Numbered from the stretch's first letter, positions 21,012 to 33,447 are shown. The stretch: DNA of 64,000 nt from Zasmidium citrigriseum (GCA_002786025.1 NHNW01000053.1:248001-312000); one strand, 5' to 3'. Notes: generated from the letters alone by a model not told the origin. Translations and numbers: made by a program.

Positions 21012-23528
21012 ATGGACGATCACAACGAATTCCTCGCTCGAAAGCTCGGCCAGCGCTTTGGCAAATCCCTTATAGGCGCACAACATGTGACGATATGCCT
21101 CTTGCTCGACTGGATGCTACCGACATGGCTGAACATGGCCTACTGCGTACTGGACCATCTCTCTCGAAGCAAAACCATCGACTCCTCCATAGGAAAGATC
21201 AACTCCTCTTTTGCCGCCCGTGGAGCTTCCCAGGCTGTGTGGATGTCAGTTGGAGCGATCTTCTTGTACGTGGTGCCCGGGAGACGTTACATGCTTATAT
21301 ACTCTGGCTTATTCGGACATGGTTTCCCATCACTCCTTACATGGCTGGCGTGGATGACGAGCGACCATGCATCCGAAGGATACGAGGAGTGGATTGTATC
21401 TCGGAACACTGTCATCACATTTGCATTCACAGCCTTTGTTCTACTAGAGCCTATGGCTCTTGCATCAATGATCTGGAAGACTTCTCTGTACTTTCTGGTC
21501 CCACTGGCCTCTATCATTGCCGCTGTGATCATCGTTCAAAAGACATTAGCACACAACTCAACAATCACAAACGTACGAATGCGAATGGGGAAGTCGATTG
21601 GATGGTTGCTATTATCCGCGATAGACTGTCCTCCAGTTTGGGAGGCATTTCTGGTCGAGCATGTTCCAAAGATGGTACAACGCTGGTGGTCGAGACACCT
21701 ACAAAAGACATCGTTGAGACGATCGATCCCAACATACAAATATCGGGCGTTGGAAGAAGGTCAGATAAGGCTTCTAGTCTTGAGAAGATCAAGACCCTTC
21801 TTTCCTGGAACAATTCAGGCGAGTATATTACACGTGCCTATTCTCGACAACGTCGATTACGAAGCTGTATCGTACCGATGGGGCAGCTCAGACCTTACTG
21901 ACGAAATCATGGTCGATGGCTTCAGACTTCCCGTCACGACTTCAGCGTTTGAGCTTCTGCTCGCTCGACGCACAATCTGGAAGGAGAGAGTGATCTGGAT
22001 TGATGCCATTTGCATCAACCAGGAAGACAACGCCGAGAAAGCCGTACAAGTACAGCTGATGCGGGAGATATACAACCGTGCATCGAGAGTCGTTGTGTAC
22101 CTAGGTGCACAATGGCGATATCGACTGGCCGTCGTCGAGCTATGGGCGCGGGTCATATCCGTACACACCCAGCAGCCTCACAAGTCGAAAGAGAACCCCT
22201 CGCCGCACTGGCAAGCAGTGATCGGGCTTCTGACCAACGAGTACTTCAAACGCACCTGGATCATTCAGGAGATCGTATTGGGCAAGCAAGTGGAACTGTT
22301 CTTCGGAGGCTACTACTTCCCTTGGGAAGCCTGCTTCATTCTTGCCGCGGGCTACTTCAACGAAGATCACCGGAACATGGACCTGCATGCTCCTGATCAG
22401 AAACGTGTCTCAGTACACTCTGTGACTTTTGACAATATTGAGATCATATCCAGACTCAAGCATGGATTCGAATCGCCTGAGCAGGGGCTTCTGGGTTCCA
22501 GGCTTGACAACTTGATAATCGCAGCCTTAAAGTTCAACACTTCAGATCCACGAGATAAGGTCTTTGGCATTCTTGGCTTGGCTGAGTTCAACCAGAGTAA
22601 CCCAAGGCTGAAGGTGGACTATACGAAGTCGAGTGAACAGCTCTTCCAAGATGTGGCAATGTATTCGTACATTGAGCAAGAAGCGCCTTCGATGCATTTA
22701 CTTGCGCTTGCAGGCACTGGATATGGGAGAGATTCTGCGACATTGCCTTCTTGGGCGCCAGATCTTCGCGAGAAGCGTTTGAACTACCCTTTCGTCGACC
22801 CAACGGTCAGGAAGGAGCATTTCTATGCAAGCGGCCAGACAATTCCAGACGTAAGACTTGGATCTAACAACAGGATCATCAGAATAGTTGGAATCATGAT
22901 CGATACGATCTTGGCCATCAGCCCAGCCGGCCCTTTGAATGACGACACTCAGCCTGGCGAAGTCTACGATCCCACAACCGCTGGGAAACTGAAAGGCAAC
23001 TTTGCTTTAGCCGCCGAAGCCTTCGTCCTCGCACACTCTACCCAAGTCCTTCAACATTACAGCACCCTAAGGGAAGGCCTCGGTCGAACACTAATAGCCG
23101 ACCGCTGCAACAACACTTCTCCCGCTCCTTCGAACGTCTGCGGGGCCTTCACAGATTGGTTTTGGACAGCTCGAAGTATTCTTCGAGACCGTGAGATGAA
23201 TGACTGGGAATTCATCCTGGATGGACCGCCGACGTTGATGTCGGCTATCAATGATGGGTCCATGCATGTTTACGATGAGAGCTTCATCAGAGGATGTGCT
23301 GGACGATCGGTTGGAATTTGTGAGAGTGGCAGGCTTTGTCTTGTACCGCCACTGACTAGGGCAGGAGATCGAGTTTGTATTCCTTACGGAGCGCAGATTC
23401 CGTTTGTCCTTCGGGGAGGAGATGAGAATGAGGAGGTATACGAGGTCGTGGGGGAGGCATATGTGGATGGTGTGATGTATGGCGAAGCCATGGGTTCTGG
23501 TAAAGCAGATGAAATCTTGCTTCGATAG
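21012..23528 (+). CDS. HET-domain protein with N-terminal membrane region
   Basis: Single-exon gene of 838 residues. Residues about 25-185 hold roughly four hydrophobic segments (near 26-50, 75-90, 92-116 and 131-175), which should anchor the protein in a membrane. The HET (heterokaryon incompatibility) domain follows: an R-L-L-V-L entry, YEAVSYRWG at about 283, WIDAICINQED at about 329, then QLMREIYNRASRVVVYLG, and PRDKVFGILGLA further on. These are the hallmark blocks of the family, which mediates non-self recognition and programmed cell death between fungal individuals. The membrane-plus-HET layout is less common than soluble HET proteins. Partner genes (NACHT or STAND type) are not seen nearby. 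The reading frame is intact and not RIP-mutated although it is flanked by two RIP-affected elements. Confidence 0.9.
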   Translation: MDDHNEFLARKLGQRFGKSLIGAQHVTICLLLDWMLPTWLNMAYCVLDHLSRSKTIDSSIGKINSSFAARGASQAVWMSVGAIFLYVVPGRRYMLIYSGLFGHGFPSLLTWLAWMTSDHASEGYEEWIVSRNTVITFAFTAFVLLEPMALASMIWKTSLYFLVPLASIIAAVIIVQKTLAHNSTITNVRMRMGKSIGWLLLSAIDCPPVWEAFLVEHVPKMVQRWWSRHLQKTSLRRSIPTYKYRALEEGQIRLLVLRRSRPFFPGTIQASILHVPILDNVDYEAVSYRWGSSDLTDEIMVDGFRLPVTTSAFELLLARRTIWKERVIWIDAICINQEDNAEKAVQVQLMREIYNRASRVVVYLGAQWRYRLAVVELWARVISVHTQQPHKSKENPSPHWQAVIGLLTNEYFKRTWIIQEIVLGKQVELFFGGYYFPWEACFILAAGYFNEDHRNMDLHAPDQKRVSVHSVTFDNIEIISRLKHGFESPEQGLLGSRLDNLIIAALKFNTSDPRDKVFGILGLAEFNQSNPRLKVDYTKSSEQLFQDVAMYSYIEQEAPSMHLLALAGTGYGRDSATLPSWAPDLREKRLNYPFVDPTVRKEHFYASGQTIPDVRLGSNNRIIRIVGIMIDTILAISPAGPLNDDTQPGEVYDPTTAGKLKGNFALAAEAFVLAHSTQVLQHYSTLREGLGRTLIADRCNNTSPAPSNVCGAFTDWFWTARSILRDREMNDWEFILDGPPTLMSAINDGSMHVYDESFIRGCAGRSVGICESGRLCLVPPLTRAGDRVCIPYGAQIPFVLRGGDENEEVYEVVGEAYVDGVMYGEAMGSGKADEILLR

Positions 23529-23613
23529 AGCGATCGATGATCCCCAAGATTGAAGTGCCGCATGCCTCTCGGTTGATACAGCAATAACAACAGCAACATA
23601 AGACACATCCCGC

Positions 23614-24065
23614 CTACTTGTGAGCAATAGAGTAACTTTGAAAGCCGTTGCCATCCGTCAAAGCCTCATTGACGCAGTAAATGCCGGCGCTGGCATCTCC
23701 TTTGTCGCCTGCGAAAGAAACGATTAGATCATCTAGTCAACATCCTCTATACATCATACTCACCGATCCCGGTGCCACCGCAGTCCGGCTCCGTCCAAGC
23801 AGTAATGTCGTAGTCGTAGACTGCACTCATGGGAAGCGTGCTGCCAAAGGCGAGGTTCGTGCAAGCCACGTCGCCGGAGCCGCTGATGTTCATGAAAGAG
23901 TCGCCATCACAGTTGTTCGACATGAAGAACTGTTCGGTCCCTAGGCAAGTATCGGTGTCAGTTGGATAGGCTAGGGGAGAGAACGTGGTGGAATGTACAT
24001 CCGTCGTCGGCAAATACGCCTATGGCGCATGCTGTCAAGGCAGCAAGAGCTTTTGTGATTTGCAT
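23614..24065 (-). CDS. Small secreted protein, four cysteines in mature part (effector-like)
   Basis: Three exons, 24065-23999, 23940-23764 and 23708-23614, give 112 residues. The introns are 58 nt (GTACAT donor, CTGAC branch, CCTAG acceptor) and 55 nt (GTGAGT donor, CGCAG acceptor), and phases agree throughout. The signal peptide MQITKALAALTACAIGVFA is followed by a short acidic, glycine-rich mature chain with four cysteines (SNNCDG, VACTN, PDCGG, IYCVN), enough for two disulfides. No enzyme motif is visible. The size, secretion signal and position between transposons fit the profile of fungal effectors or small wall proteins, but no effector family is recognised. The gene is convergent with the HET gene, with 85 bp between the stops. 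Confidence 0.75.
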
Positions 24066-24710
24066 TGTGCTGGAAAGAGCTTTGATGCCAGGAAGACAGT
24101 TATGATGGACTGGAGGAGAGACGGAAGGCTTTTATGTTGCTCTCGCAACGTGCTCTTCATTTGATTTCGACTGGCCGCTCAGTCCATGACGACGATTCGG
24201 AGACTGGCCATGATCGTAGATCGTGATTGCCGCGGAGTCTTCGTCCTTGTGAACCAATATGATCTTCCGAGAATCGTAAAGGCGTGGTCGCTAGCATGTT
24301 GTTGAGGCTAGCTCGAGCCCGGCGCCGCTGTTGGTCCAGTACGTGAGAGATTGGTCATGCTGAGCCAGGTTGGATGATCCACATTGGGTGGAGCTCTTAC
24401 GTCTCTTGCGCTGTGTAGCTAAAATACTCTGGATTCATGTGCTCATTGAGTCTGAATTCCTTGCTCATTCTGTACAAGTGTGCGAGGCATCATTGGCCGC
24501 GGTGCGGCAACAGACACTTACAGTTCAAACCATTGCATCAAGCGCCAGGTGTGGGAAACAATTACTCCGACGACGCTCAGATTGTTTGTGAACGTGCAAC
24601 CGCGGCGGACGCGGGCTCTCATGATCCAATATCTTTAGCGTTGTGATCACGTGAGGCTTGGCATTGACGATTGACGAAGTGAATGTTTCCACTGCGGCCC
24701 GTGCTCGATT
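24066..24710. other. Intergenic, upstream of the small secreted gene
   Basis: 645 bp of ordinary composition. It contains the promoter of the small secreted protein gene and the 3' flank of the glycosidase gene. No coding frame is supported. Confidence 0.5.
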
Positions 24711-26756
24711 TTACAGTGCCGGCGAGAATCCTTCAACTTGAGCATCCCACTCTGAAGGAAAATGCGAGCCTTCAGCTCCATCCCAACCTCCAGCCAACAT
24801 AGCAATCGCCCACAGAAGACTTCCAGCACCAGGATTATACGGCGTTGGCACTCGGGCGCCTCCAATCTGGTATCCAGCATCATCGAACTGGAAGCTCGGA
24901 TGTAGCAAGAACTCAACAGCTTTTGGAACATTACCCAGCCTAGCGGCGTTCATCGCGAGAACCGGAAAGTCCCAGCCGAAGCTGTAGGTGAAGTTCCAAG
25001 TTTCGTACACTCGGTCGACAGTAGCTTGCATAGTTAGGAGATCCAATCCTGGAGTCGGAGGTAACCATCCAAAAGCGGCTAACATGCTTGGGTGGTCTTC
25101 TGTGAACGTTGAATTTTGCCACATGTCAGGAGTACCCTCGTAGATGACATATGTGCCGTTGTCTGTGGGAAGAGGCGCAAGATGGTCCATTACGTCTCGC
25201 CAATGGTCAGGAACGGATTTGCCTTGCCTCTCCATCCACTTGATGCCTACGTCGAGACCGAAACGCCAGTAAGCAAGCTCAAACATGGTATTGCGAGTGG
25301 CGTTTGGATCCGTATTCTCGCTCATTGGATACATTGGCGGGCCAAGATCGTAGTATCCAGTGCTTTCGTTCCAAAAGGCGTAGTCGGCCATGAATGTTGC
25401 TGTCTGATTGACCAATGTATCCCACTTGGACAGAGTGTTGGGGTTTGGATGAGCCCGCCAGTCGTACTCCGCGAATTGCATCACATGCGGCTGCTGCCAG
25501 ATGAGCAGACTGTTGATCTCTCCTGGAGCACTTCGCCCGGTTGGATCGCTCATCTTGCCCCATCGTGCGCCCTTATAGCCTTGCTTGGCTGCCCGCTCAA
25601 TGCTGGTGTCAAGAAATCGTTCATATACTCCAGGTACTGATCTGGAAAGCAGATTCCATCGATCCCAACGACCCCAATGTCCTAGATGCCAGAGGAACAT
25701 CTCGGCGTGAAACTTGCCGTACCATCCATTGTTTACCAGTCCTGATTCCTGTGGAGGATCGAATCCAGCGCCGTTTACTGCAAGTATGTACAAGGACTGG
25801 ATGATGCGACGTTGAAGCTCGGTTGCAGTTTCATTCCTGGTTCGTGTGAGATCTACAAATGAGCCTGATTCCCAGAAGTCTTTCCAGTACGATGCAGATG
25901 ATGCCCGAATTAGTGATACATTGGTCGCGATTTCCGAGCCTTCTCCATGCGGCGAATACAATGTCGATGCAAAATGCTCATGGTAGGAGACTGTGAATGC
26001 CAGTTCATCGCCGTGAACATGTTTCAACACATATCGGTGTGTGCCAGGAAGTGGTCCCGTCAAGTCGGCACGGCCCTTCCAATGGATTGTTGTATAGTAG
26101 ACTGTCTCGTCCATGATATGTCGAATGGTGGCTTCATGCTGCGAGCGATGGACAATCTCCGTGGTGTGATTCGCCGTGGCGTTCCACAGTCCAACGAATG
26201 GAGCCTCAAACTTGTTCGTGTCGGTCATATACGGGAAGTCCAGAAAGACACCTAGCTTTCCATCCCGGAGGTTCTTTGAGACGATTTCGACACTCACAGT
26301 AGAAGAGTCTGGATCCGCCACTGTACTGACTCCAATGGCCTCCCTATTCCACTGAAATGAGGAGAGTATGGTGCCATTATAGAGGTGGAGAGTCTGGCTC
26401 TGGTTCCCGAGATCCGACTCAGATACATTCTCGACGCCGAACCAAAGACCCATCCTGCCAACATTGACACGATGAGGGTTGGATATCATCCAGGAGCTGA
26501 TGTCGTCCTCAGCCGGGTTCGGCTGCTCATAGTTGACGAGTCGGCCATGGGTCCACCAGTCGAGTCCCGTGAAGTCCGACGGCTCTGTCTGACCTGGCGT
26601 AGTGGGAAGCGATGAATTGTGCCAGCACCAACTCGTCAAGGTGTTGAATGGGAGGAAGGTCTGAAGGCCGGTGATGTCTGCTCCGAATGCGAAATTGCCA
26701 TTGCCCACCTGCAACGGCGTGACGTCATCGCTCTGGTGTCGCACGGGGTTGAACTT
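24711..26756 (-). pseudogene. Six-hairpin glycosidase, 3' portion of a gene split by TE3
   Basis: 681 open codons encode a six-hairpin glycosidase-type enzyme (clan of GH65/GH95-like proteins). Visible blocks are QVGNGNFAFGADITGLQTF and WWTHGRLVNY, then NNGWYGKFHAEMFLWHLGHW and SFGWDFPVLAMNAAR. The enzyme should cleave glycosidic bonds of oligosaccharides outside the cell; the substrate is not predictable. The frame runs open into TE3 with no ATG near its beginning (the first candidate, a GTG at 26744, is simply a Val codon). Its true start and signal peptide are at 34546-34463, beyond TE3. There is no stop or frameshift in this part and no RIP, so the damage looks limited to the insertion. 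Without the exon beyond TE3 the product would lack a start and secretion. Confidence 0.85.
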
Positions 26757-26760
26757 CTCC
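26757..26760. repeat. TE3 left flanking duplication (CTCC)
   Basis: CTCC occurs directly before TTAGCGG at the left end and again at 34463-34466 after CGCTAAGG at the right end. Because the element termini also end in GG/CC, the true duplication may be 2, 3 or 4 bp. Confidence 0.65.
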
Positions 26761-26965
26761 TTAGCGGATACCCGGGGAACAAATAACCGTTGGTCAACGG
26801 TAGGGCGGCGGCGATATAGATTCAGCCGTGTAACAAAGCAACCAAATTTATACGGTTATTTCGCAGTTGATTTGATATGCAGTCAGATTCGTGTTTCGGT
26901 GGATTATATAGTGCGGTGGATTAGTCGTGTTACGTACGGTTAAGCAGCGGTTAAGTAACGGTTGA
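26759..26965 (+). repeat. TE3 left terminal and subterminal inverted repeat
   Basis: Outer terminus CCTTAGCGGATACCCGGGGA is followed by GATATAGATTCAGCCG, GTGCGGTGGAT and several GGTTAAG or CGGTTGAA units. The same order of motifs occurs inverted at the right end. Confidence 0.8.
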
Positions 26966-27149
26966 AAATCGTCTACGGTTAAGACTACTAACAGTTGGCT
27001 ACTACTACTATTGACTATGCTTTACAGATACACATTGTTCACGTTAATACATATACAGACATACTATTAAATCGATACATAAGAAACACGAGAAACCCTT
27101 CTAATCTAGCCTATCCTTCTATCTTACTAGGCGCCCGCGCTCTATCTAG

Positions 27150-27370
27150 TACCCTATCGCTCGCTCGAAGGTTACTCGCTCGAAGGTTACTTAAGAAGTC
27201 GCTCGAAGGAGTCGCTTAAAGGAGTAGCTCGAAGAAGTCGCTCGAAGAAGTCGCTCGCTTAAAGAAGTCGCTCGCTTAAAGAAGTCGCTTACTCGAAGGA
27301 AAGGCTACTCGTTTAAAGGAAAGGTCGCTCGCTTATAGACAGTCGCTCGGTCGCTCGCTCGAAGAAGTAA
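27150..27370 (+). repeat. Minisatellite in TE3 (GTCGCTCGAAGAA-like units)
   Basis: About 15 imperfect copies of a 12-18 bp unit built from GTCGCTCG and AAGAA/AAGGA, just inside the left subterminal region of TE3. No reading frame is implied. Confidence 0.8.
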
Positions 27371-28099
27371 TCTACGTAGGTGTTAGTCGAGATACTAGTA
27401 TTATAGTATTGTAGTATACTTACCTATCTAAATAATCGTAAGGCTCCTACTTGTCGGTCCTATAACGTAGTTAGTTAAATTCTCTTAGAAATACGTAGGT
27501 CTACGTACCTTTAAAGTCTTAAATAGTGTATTCGAATACTAGTCTAGGCTTCTTTATTAGTAGAGTCTCTAAGAGGGATAAGGGTAATCTACCTACCTAT
27601 ACCTCCGACGACTATAAGAACTATATATCCTAGTCTATATAAAGGAGCTTATTACTAGCTCGTAGATTACTATCGGCTCTATCTATCCTAGTTAAGCCGT
27701 TGTCTTCGAAGGGTACTATCTATACTAGAGTACTACTATTAATACCTAGTAAGCCGATAGTAAGTGTCTTCTTACTAAGCTTATAGATAGGTAGCTCGAG
27801 TTAAGGATTAGTAGTACTAGAAGACAAAACGGTAGTAATCTAGACGAAGAGGCGACGCTACTAGTATTCTACTACCTTATAGGTAAATACTCGAAGGATT
27901 CGTTCTATATCGCTACTACGATATCGCACCTATATAGATATTAGCTACGTAGGCTCGGTAAGGAAGAAGACTTATAAAGTCGCTAATCTAGAGCACGACT
28001 CGACGCTACGAGCCCTTATTATAGAAGGTAAGACGCTTATACTAAAGGATTAGTAGCGCTGTCTTCGCTCGTATACTAGGGCGGTCGTAGTTAATACGG

Positions 28100-31000
28100 T
28101 AGGCGTTAGAGAGGGCGTCTAAGAAGGCTCTAGTTATAGTAGTACCTTTAGTTAGTAAGTTAAGGACGTCCTTATAATAGTATTATAGGTAGCGATCGCC
28201 CGTAGCTATATTCGTATACTTATCGTCTTATACAAGTTCGAGCTTACCGTCTAGGCTATTATTAGCGTCTATAATAGCTCGATTACGCTTAGAGCGAGGA
28301 AGGATCTTATTAAAGAGGTATAGATTCGAAGCGTAGATTCGCTTAATTTGCTCGGTAAGTACTAGCTAGTCGGTAATAAACGCACCTTAAAGAATTAAAC
28401 GGACCGTTATCTTAAGGCTCTATCGCTAAAGTAGGTTACGCTCTAGATTCTAATAATTAGTAAGAGAGATCTACTACTTAAACTCCTTATACTTAGCTTC
28501 GCTAATAAGTACGTTAACGTTAGAGGTAGTGCCGTATTCGTAGATAACTATATCGTAGTATATTCTAATATAGACGTTAGGCTAGTCTACTATAGCGGCT
28601 AGCTCGCGAGATACCTTCGTTTATCTAGACTAAGTCGTAATATTCTCGTCGATTACCTCGTCCTCGGCATAGCGCTCGTCTAGCTATTATAATAGCGCTA
28701 GACTTAGTAATAGTGCGCGAGACTAGCGTGTCTAAGAGAGCCGCTCCTATAACGCTCGAGCGACTTAAGATATCCGAGTAGCACCTAGCTTCTTATTTAA
28801 TACCTTTGTACCGGCTTGTATTATAGCCTAAAAGAGGAGACGTATAGTCTTTATTTCTTTTATAAGATCCTTACGTTACTAGGTAGACACCGTTACTTTC
28901 GTCGATAAGAGATTTATATTCGAGCGAGTAACGGTAGCGAATAGACGAACGAGTATTATAGAGGTAGTAATCTATTAGAAGTTAATCTATTTACCCTTAC
29001 GCCTACTATATTCTACCTAAAGATACTCGCCTAGTCTTACGAGTTACTCGCGGAGATACTTCTCGAAGTCTAGCTAAAGATACTAATCTTAAAGCTATAT
29101 ACGAAACATAACTAGCGTAATAACAGACTAGCGGGCGTACTCGGATAGGGTGTAGCTGTTAAGATAATAGATAGGTAACTATAGACGACCCTAGCCTAGT
29201 AGGAAGGGAAACTTACGAAGCTCCTTTACGTACTTAATCTAGGTATTTAGCTTAAGTATCTTTATAATAAACTTATGTAGTATGCTAGTAATACTATTAA
29301 GTTCTAAGTAGGCCGGGTCTAAGGGACGAGTCTTATTAATATTTAACGTAGGCGCGATCTTCTATATAGCTAGTAGGTCGCTAGCTATACTAAACTACTA
29401 CCCGTACTTAGTACGACTTAACCTCGTCGTTATTAAAGCTATATACTACCGAATACGCTCGTTCTTATAGTAGAACTTGCCCTATATAGTAAAGTCGGCC
29501 TCTAGATTCCCCCTCTCCTCGATATTAATATAGTAGAAGCGATAACTAACGTCGGCTATCTACTTTAATATACCTAAGTTCTCTTACTATTATAGTATAT
29601 CGCTAGTAAAGAAGAATACAAAGGCGTAGATTATCGTAGAATCTTCCTCTCTAGGTATACGAAGTATCTAGCCTTCGTCGAGGGCTCGTAAAGCTAGTCT
29701 AATCGCCTAGATAACGTCCTTAATATTACTACTATAAGGACCGATAGTAAACGGAATAACGTTAGTCGTTCGGTTACGTTCTCGAGCTGTAAGACTAGCG
29801 AGGGTAATATATATACCTATTAAAGATCGCTTTATGTTACAGTAGAGCCTAAAACTATCGAGGAAGAAGATAAACGGAAGAGATATCTTCTTATATAGAC
29901 CGTCGAACTTCTTAAGCAGCTAACGACGGCCGTATTATATAATCTTAAGCTCTCTACGTATCGGTACAGACTAATAGACTAGTCGAATAGCCTACGTAGA
30001 AGTAGACGTTAGGTTAACGATACGGCGGATTACGAAATCGTACGAATCCTATAGTAGTAGAGAGCTATTAATACGGCTCTCGAAGGCGTAGTGTATAGTA
30101 ATAGTACTATTAAATAGTTAGAGGTCGGTCTCCTTAACGAAGTAGATTAACGGTTCTATAATAAAGAGCTCGTTCGGCTTATAGCTGTCGATCTATTACT
30201 TAGTGTCCGAGGGTAGGCTCTCGAAGGGTAGAATTCCTTAGACTTCGATTATAACCGCACCGACTTCCGAATAGTCCGTAATGTTTCGCTATAATCGCCT
30301 ATTAAGGCTAATAGCTAGCACGCGGCTAATATACTTGTTCTAACTCTAGCTACGGCAATTGTATTACGGATTATAGTAAGTAAATCGAACGAAGTCGGAG
30401 GGGAATATAGCTACGCCTAGTCTTCTAACGAATTGCTTCTAGTTAGTTACTAGCGCTAGTATAGGCGTAGCCTCTTCTATCCGCGGCTCCTTATTATACT
30501 TCGACTTCCTCTACTTCTTCGGTAGCTACTATAGAGGTAGCTCGCTACGTACTAGTCTAGTACTATACTCTTCGTTAAGCTGCTACTACTAAGTATCGTT
30601 ATCTTAAGGGTAGCGGGCGAAGGTACTAGAGGTTATACGAATCGAGCTTACCTACGCTCGAGATTTATATAGTTTAATAGGGATATCCTTAAAGATAGCT
30701 ATACTAGTATATAGCTTTAAGCCGATCTTAGAAGCTAGGATACGAGTAAAGAGCTCTTTAAGGTTAAAGAAGTATATTAGCTCCTTAGCTTAAATAGCGG
30801 TAGTATTACCGATCTTCTAGCCGGCCGCCTACGTCGGTAGACGGTTCTCCTCGAGTATAATATCGACGTACTAGAGCTCGAGTAGAGGTAGGACCGACTT
30901 TAGATAGATCTTGATCATATCTACTAAGTTTAGTAGCTCGTTAAGGTTAGAAGTACCCGTATTAGTAAAGATTCTTCGTATTAAAGTAAATTCTACCCGT

Positions 31001-31740
31001 AAGATACTAACTTCTTATAACTAGAGACCGAGTTCTATCTCGGTATTAGAGATTTGCTTAACTTTGTAGCCTTTCTTCTAATCTAGAGCCTAAGACTAGT
31101 CTAGCCCGAAGAGATCGATAATAGCGGTAGAGATCGGGCGAGGAGGGGGAAGTATTAACGCTATAGATATTAGCGTAATCTCTTCGCCCTCGTTAAACTC
31201 GATACTAGGCTCGGCGATAGGCTCTTATACTATAGGTTAGTCCTCGCCTCGAGTGTCGTAATCGACTATAAAAGTAGCGTCGTCTATACTAGGTACCTCG
31301 TTATTATCGGTAACTTACTCGTCGTTATAATAGTACTTAATAAGGCCGAAGCTAAGAAGCTAGGCTATTACTACGGCCTTAGGCTCGAGTAGAGGATTAG
31401 CCTAGGTCTCGATACTAGTAACTATATCGTTATATCTAGGAAGACCCTCGCCGCCGTCGTAAGCGCTAAAGTCGTTATTAAGATTATTATTAATACTAGC
31501 TTAATCCTAAGTACGCTTTAATAGGGATATAGGTAGCTACTAAGTATTCTAAGAAGCCTCGAGTAGTTAAGTAGATACTTAATAAGCCTAAGAAGAAGGT
31601 TAGCTCGTTTACTAGGGAGTCTGTATCGCTAGTTACTAGCTCTATAGGCCTAAGACCGGACGATATCGTCTAGTAAACACCCGCTAAGCTATACTAGATA
31701 TCGGAATAGTATCGGACAGTATCTATAAGGTGTTTAGTAA
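28100..31740 (-). pseudogene. RIP-killed Tnp2/Plavaka-like transposase
   Basis: One minus-strand frame stays coherent for about 1,200 codons with only TAA/TAG breaks. After an acidic N-terminal stretch (EPIAEPSIEFNEGEE) come PIRRELKIIxYGRR-like and KKFDGLYKKISLPFIFFLDS. FRLYCNIKRSLIGIYITL follows, matching the IDGFGLYRN-SLMGVY block around the first catalytic Asp. Then come IPFTIGPYSSNIKDVI and FVFFFTSDILxxxENLGI (family form FTGD-P-Q-Q), and ADVSYRFYYI (family form CRFCYI). This order is that of fungal CACTA-like transposases. Several Cys and Gly codons are altered by RIP. The C-terminal third (QLVRLGEYL, DERYAEDEVIDENITT) is less familiar. Ends are approximate. Confidence 0.75.
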
Positions 31741-32589
31741 GTTCGAGTAGATGAAATTAATAAGTTTAATAGTTTAGAGGGTATTGTAGGTAGGTAGAGG
31801 GGTTATAGGAGGTAGTAAATAAAGGGAAGGAAGTTACTACGTAGGCGGGACGCTAAAATACGTAACTACTTCCTTTAATCTTTAAGATCTACTACACCGG
31901 CTAAATAGTGCTTCTAGACTTCGTTATACGCTAAATCTAGGTAGTTAGCGTATAATAAAGTTTCTTAAACGGATTGTAATTAATACTCTATCTTAAAAGG
32001 TAGTCTCTTTACCTCGAACGCTAGCTAGCCGCTAGATCGGATAGCTAAGATAGATATTAGTCGAGGATCTCGTAATACGTAGTAGCGCTTATTATAGTAG
32101 ATATATCTAATAAATATTTAAATAGTCTCTTATGTTAGCGCCCGTAGCGCTACGTAGAAAATAGTAAATAGTAAAACAGAAGCAGACATAGAAAATAGTA
32201 GACTATAGAAAACGTAAACCTAGTAGTAAGTAACGGACACCCTAGTACTAGCGCAAAATAGTAGTAGTAGTAGTAGAAACTAAACAAAGAAAACTAAGAC
32301 GTACGAGGTCTCTTCGGCGCTAGGAGATCGAAGGGGATCTCCTCGGCCTCCTCTAGAGTAGAGAGATCCTTTCTCTATAGTAATATAGTTAGTATAGCTC
32401 GACGCTCGCTCCGAAGCTTATAGATAGATCGATATATACCTTCTTGCTCTTCTTAGCCTTACCCCGGCTAGGAGGGTAAAGGACTTTAAAGTCCTCTCGA
32501 TCTACGTCGTCGAACTTCGAAGATAATCTAGATATATATTAGCTACTATACCGGGTAGTATAGGAGGGTAATAGTTAGAGCAAGTAAGC

Positions 32590-32645
32590 TAGTATCTAAG
32601 AAGTATCTAAAAGCTAGTATCTAAGAGGTATCTAGATATTAGTTT
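32590..32645 (+). repeat. Short direct repeats in TE3 (GTATCTAAGA-like)
   Basis: Three to four imperfect copies of AGTATCTAAGAAGTATCTAA-type sequence. Confidence 0.6.
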
Positions 32646-32970
32646 TTAAGAGTAAGTAAGGAAAGTCTTAAAGAAGTATAAGCTAGGGTGTAAGTAAGTT
32701 AGGTGTAAGTACGGGTAAGGTACGTTAGCTATCTAGTTAATAGATAGATAATAGAACTTACGGAAGGCTATTATACGCCGTAAGGAGGCGTTAGTGCTAA
32801 TTATAGTCTTTCGACCGACCGGGTATCTAATCGTTAGCCCGGCGGCACTTCGCTACCTTAGAGTATAGGCGCGAGAACTACCCTATATATCGTTAGCCTT
32901 ACGCTCTATATAAACATAGTATAGCTCCTTAGTAGATATAGACGCTAGATACTAGCTAGCGGTAGATATT

Positions 32971-33035
32971 AGATCGCGAGTAATAGATCGTAAGGGATAG
33001 ATCGCGAGGGATAGATCGTAAGGGATAGATCGTAA
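32971..33035 (+). repeat. Tandem repeat in TE3, 14-15 bp unit x4-5
   Basis: Units of the form AGATCGTAAGGGAT and AGATCGCGAGGGAT lie head to tail. Confidence 0.8.
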
Positions 33036-33447
33036 GGGTAGTAGAAGATAGGCGCTTAATATCGATAGGCGGTGCTAGATCGTTAACGCTTAAAGAGACT
33101 TATACCGATAGAAGGCTTTACCCTATAGGCTAGACTCGTCGTATAAGAGCACTTGTCTTATATAAAAGAAGCTAAGCTATTAGTATCCGAGGCCTATATT
33201 ACGGAAAGATAATAGATACTTATACGGCCGAGAAGTTCTCGTCGTTATATTCTTTATCGAAGAATACGGCCGTTTTAGTAGGAGTTTTAGCCGAAAGGTT
33301 ACTACCTTCGGCGTCGAACTCTAAGTCGACGTATACCTATATTTATATTATGTTAGATATATAAAAATATAGAATACTAGATAAAGCTACTAGATAGAGA
33401 CTAGATAGATAAGGCTACTAGATAATAAAGATACTAGATAAGTATGT

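Noticed and set aside
24711..26744. Complete 677-residue glycosidase starting at 26744
   Set aside because: The start codon is GTG inside a frame that continues upstream to TE3; the real signal peptide is found across the element.
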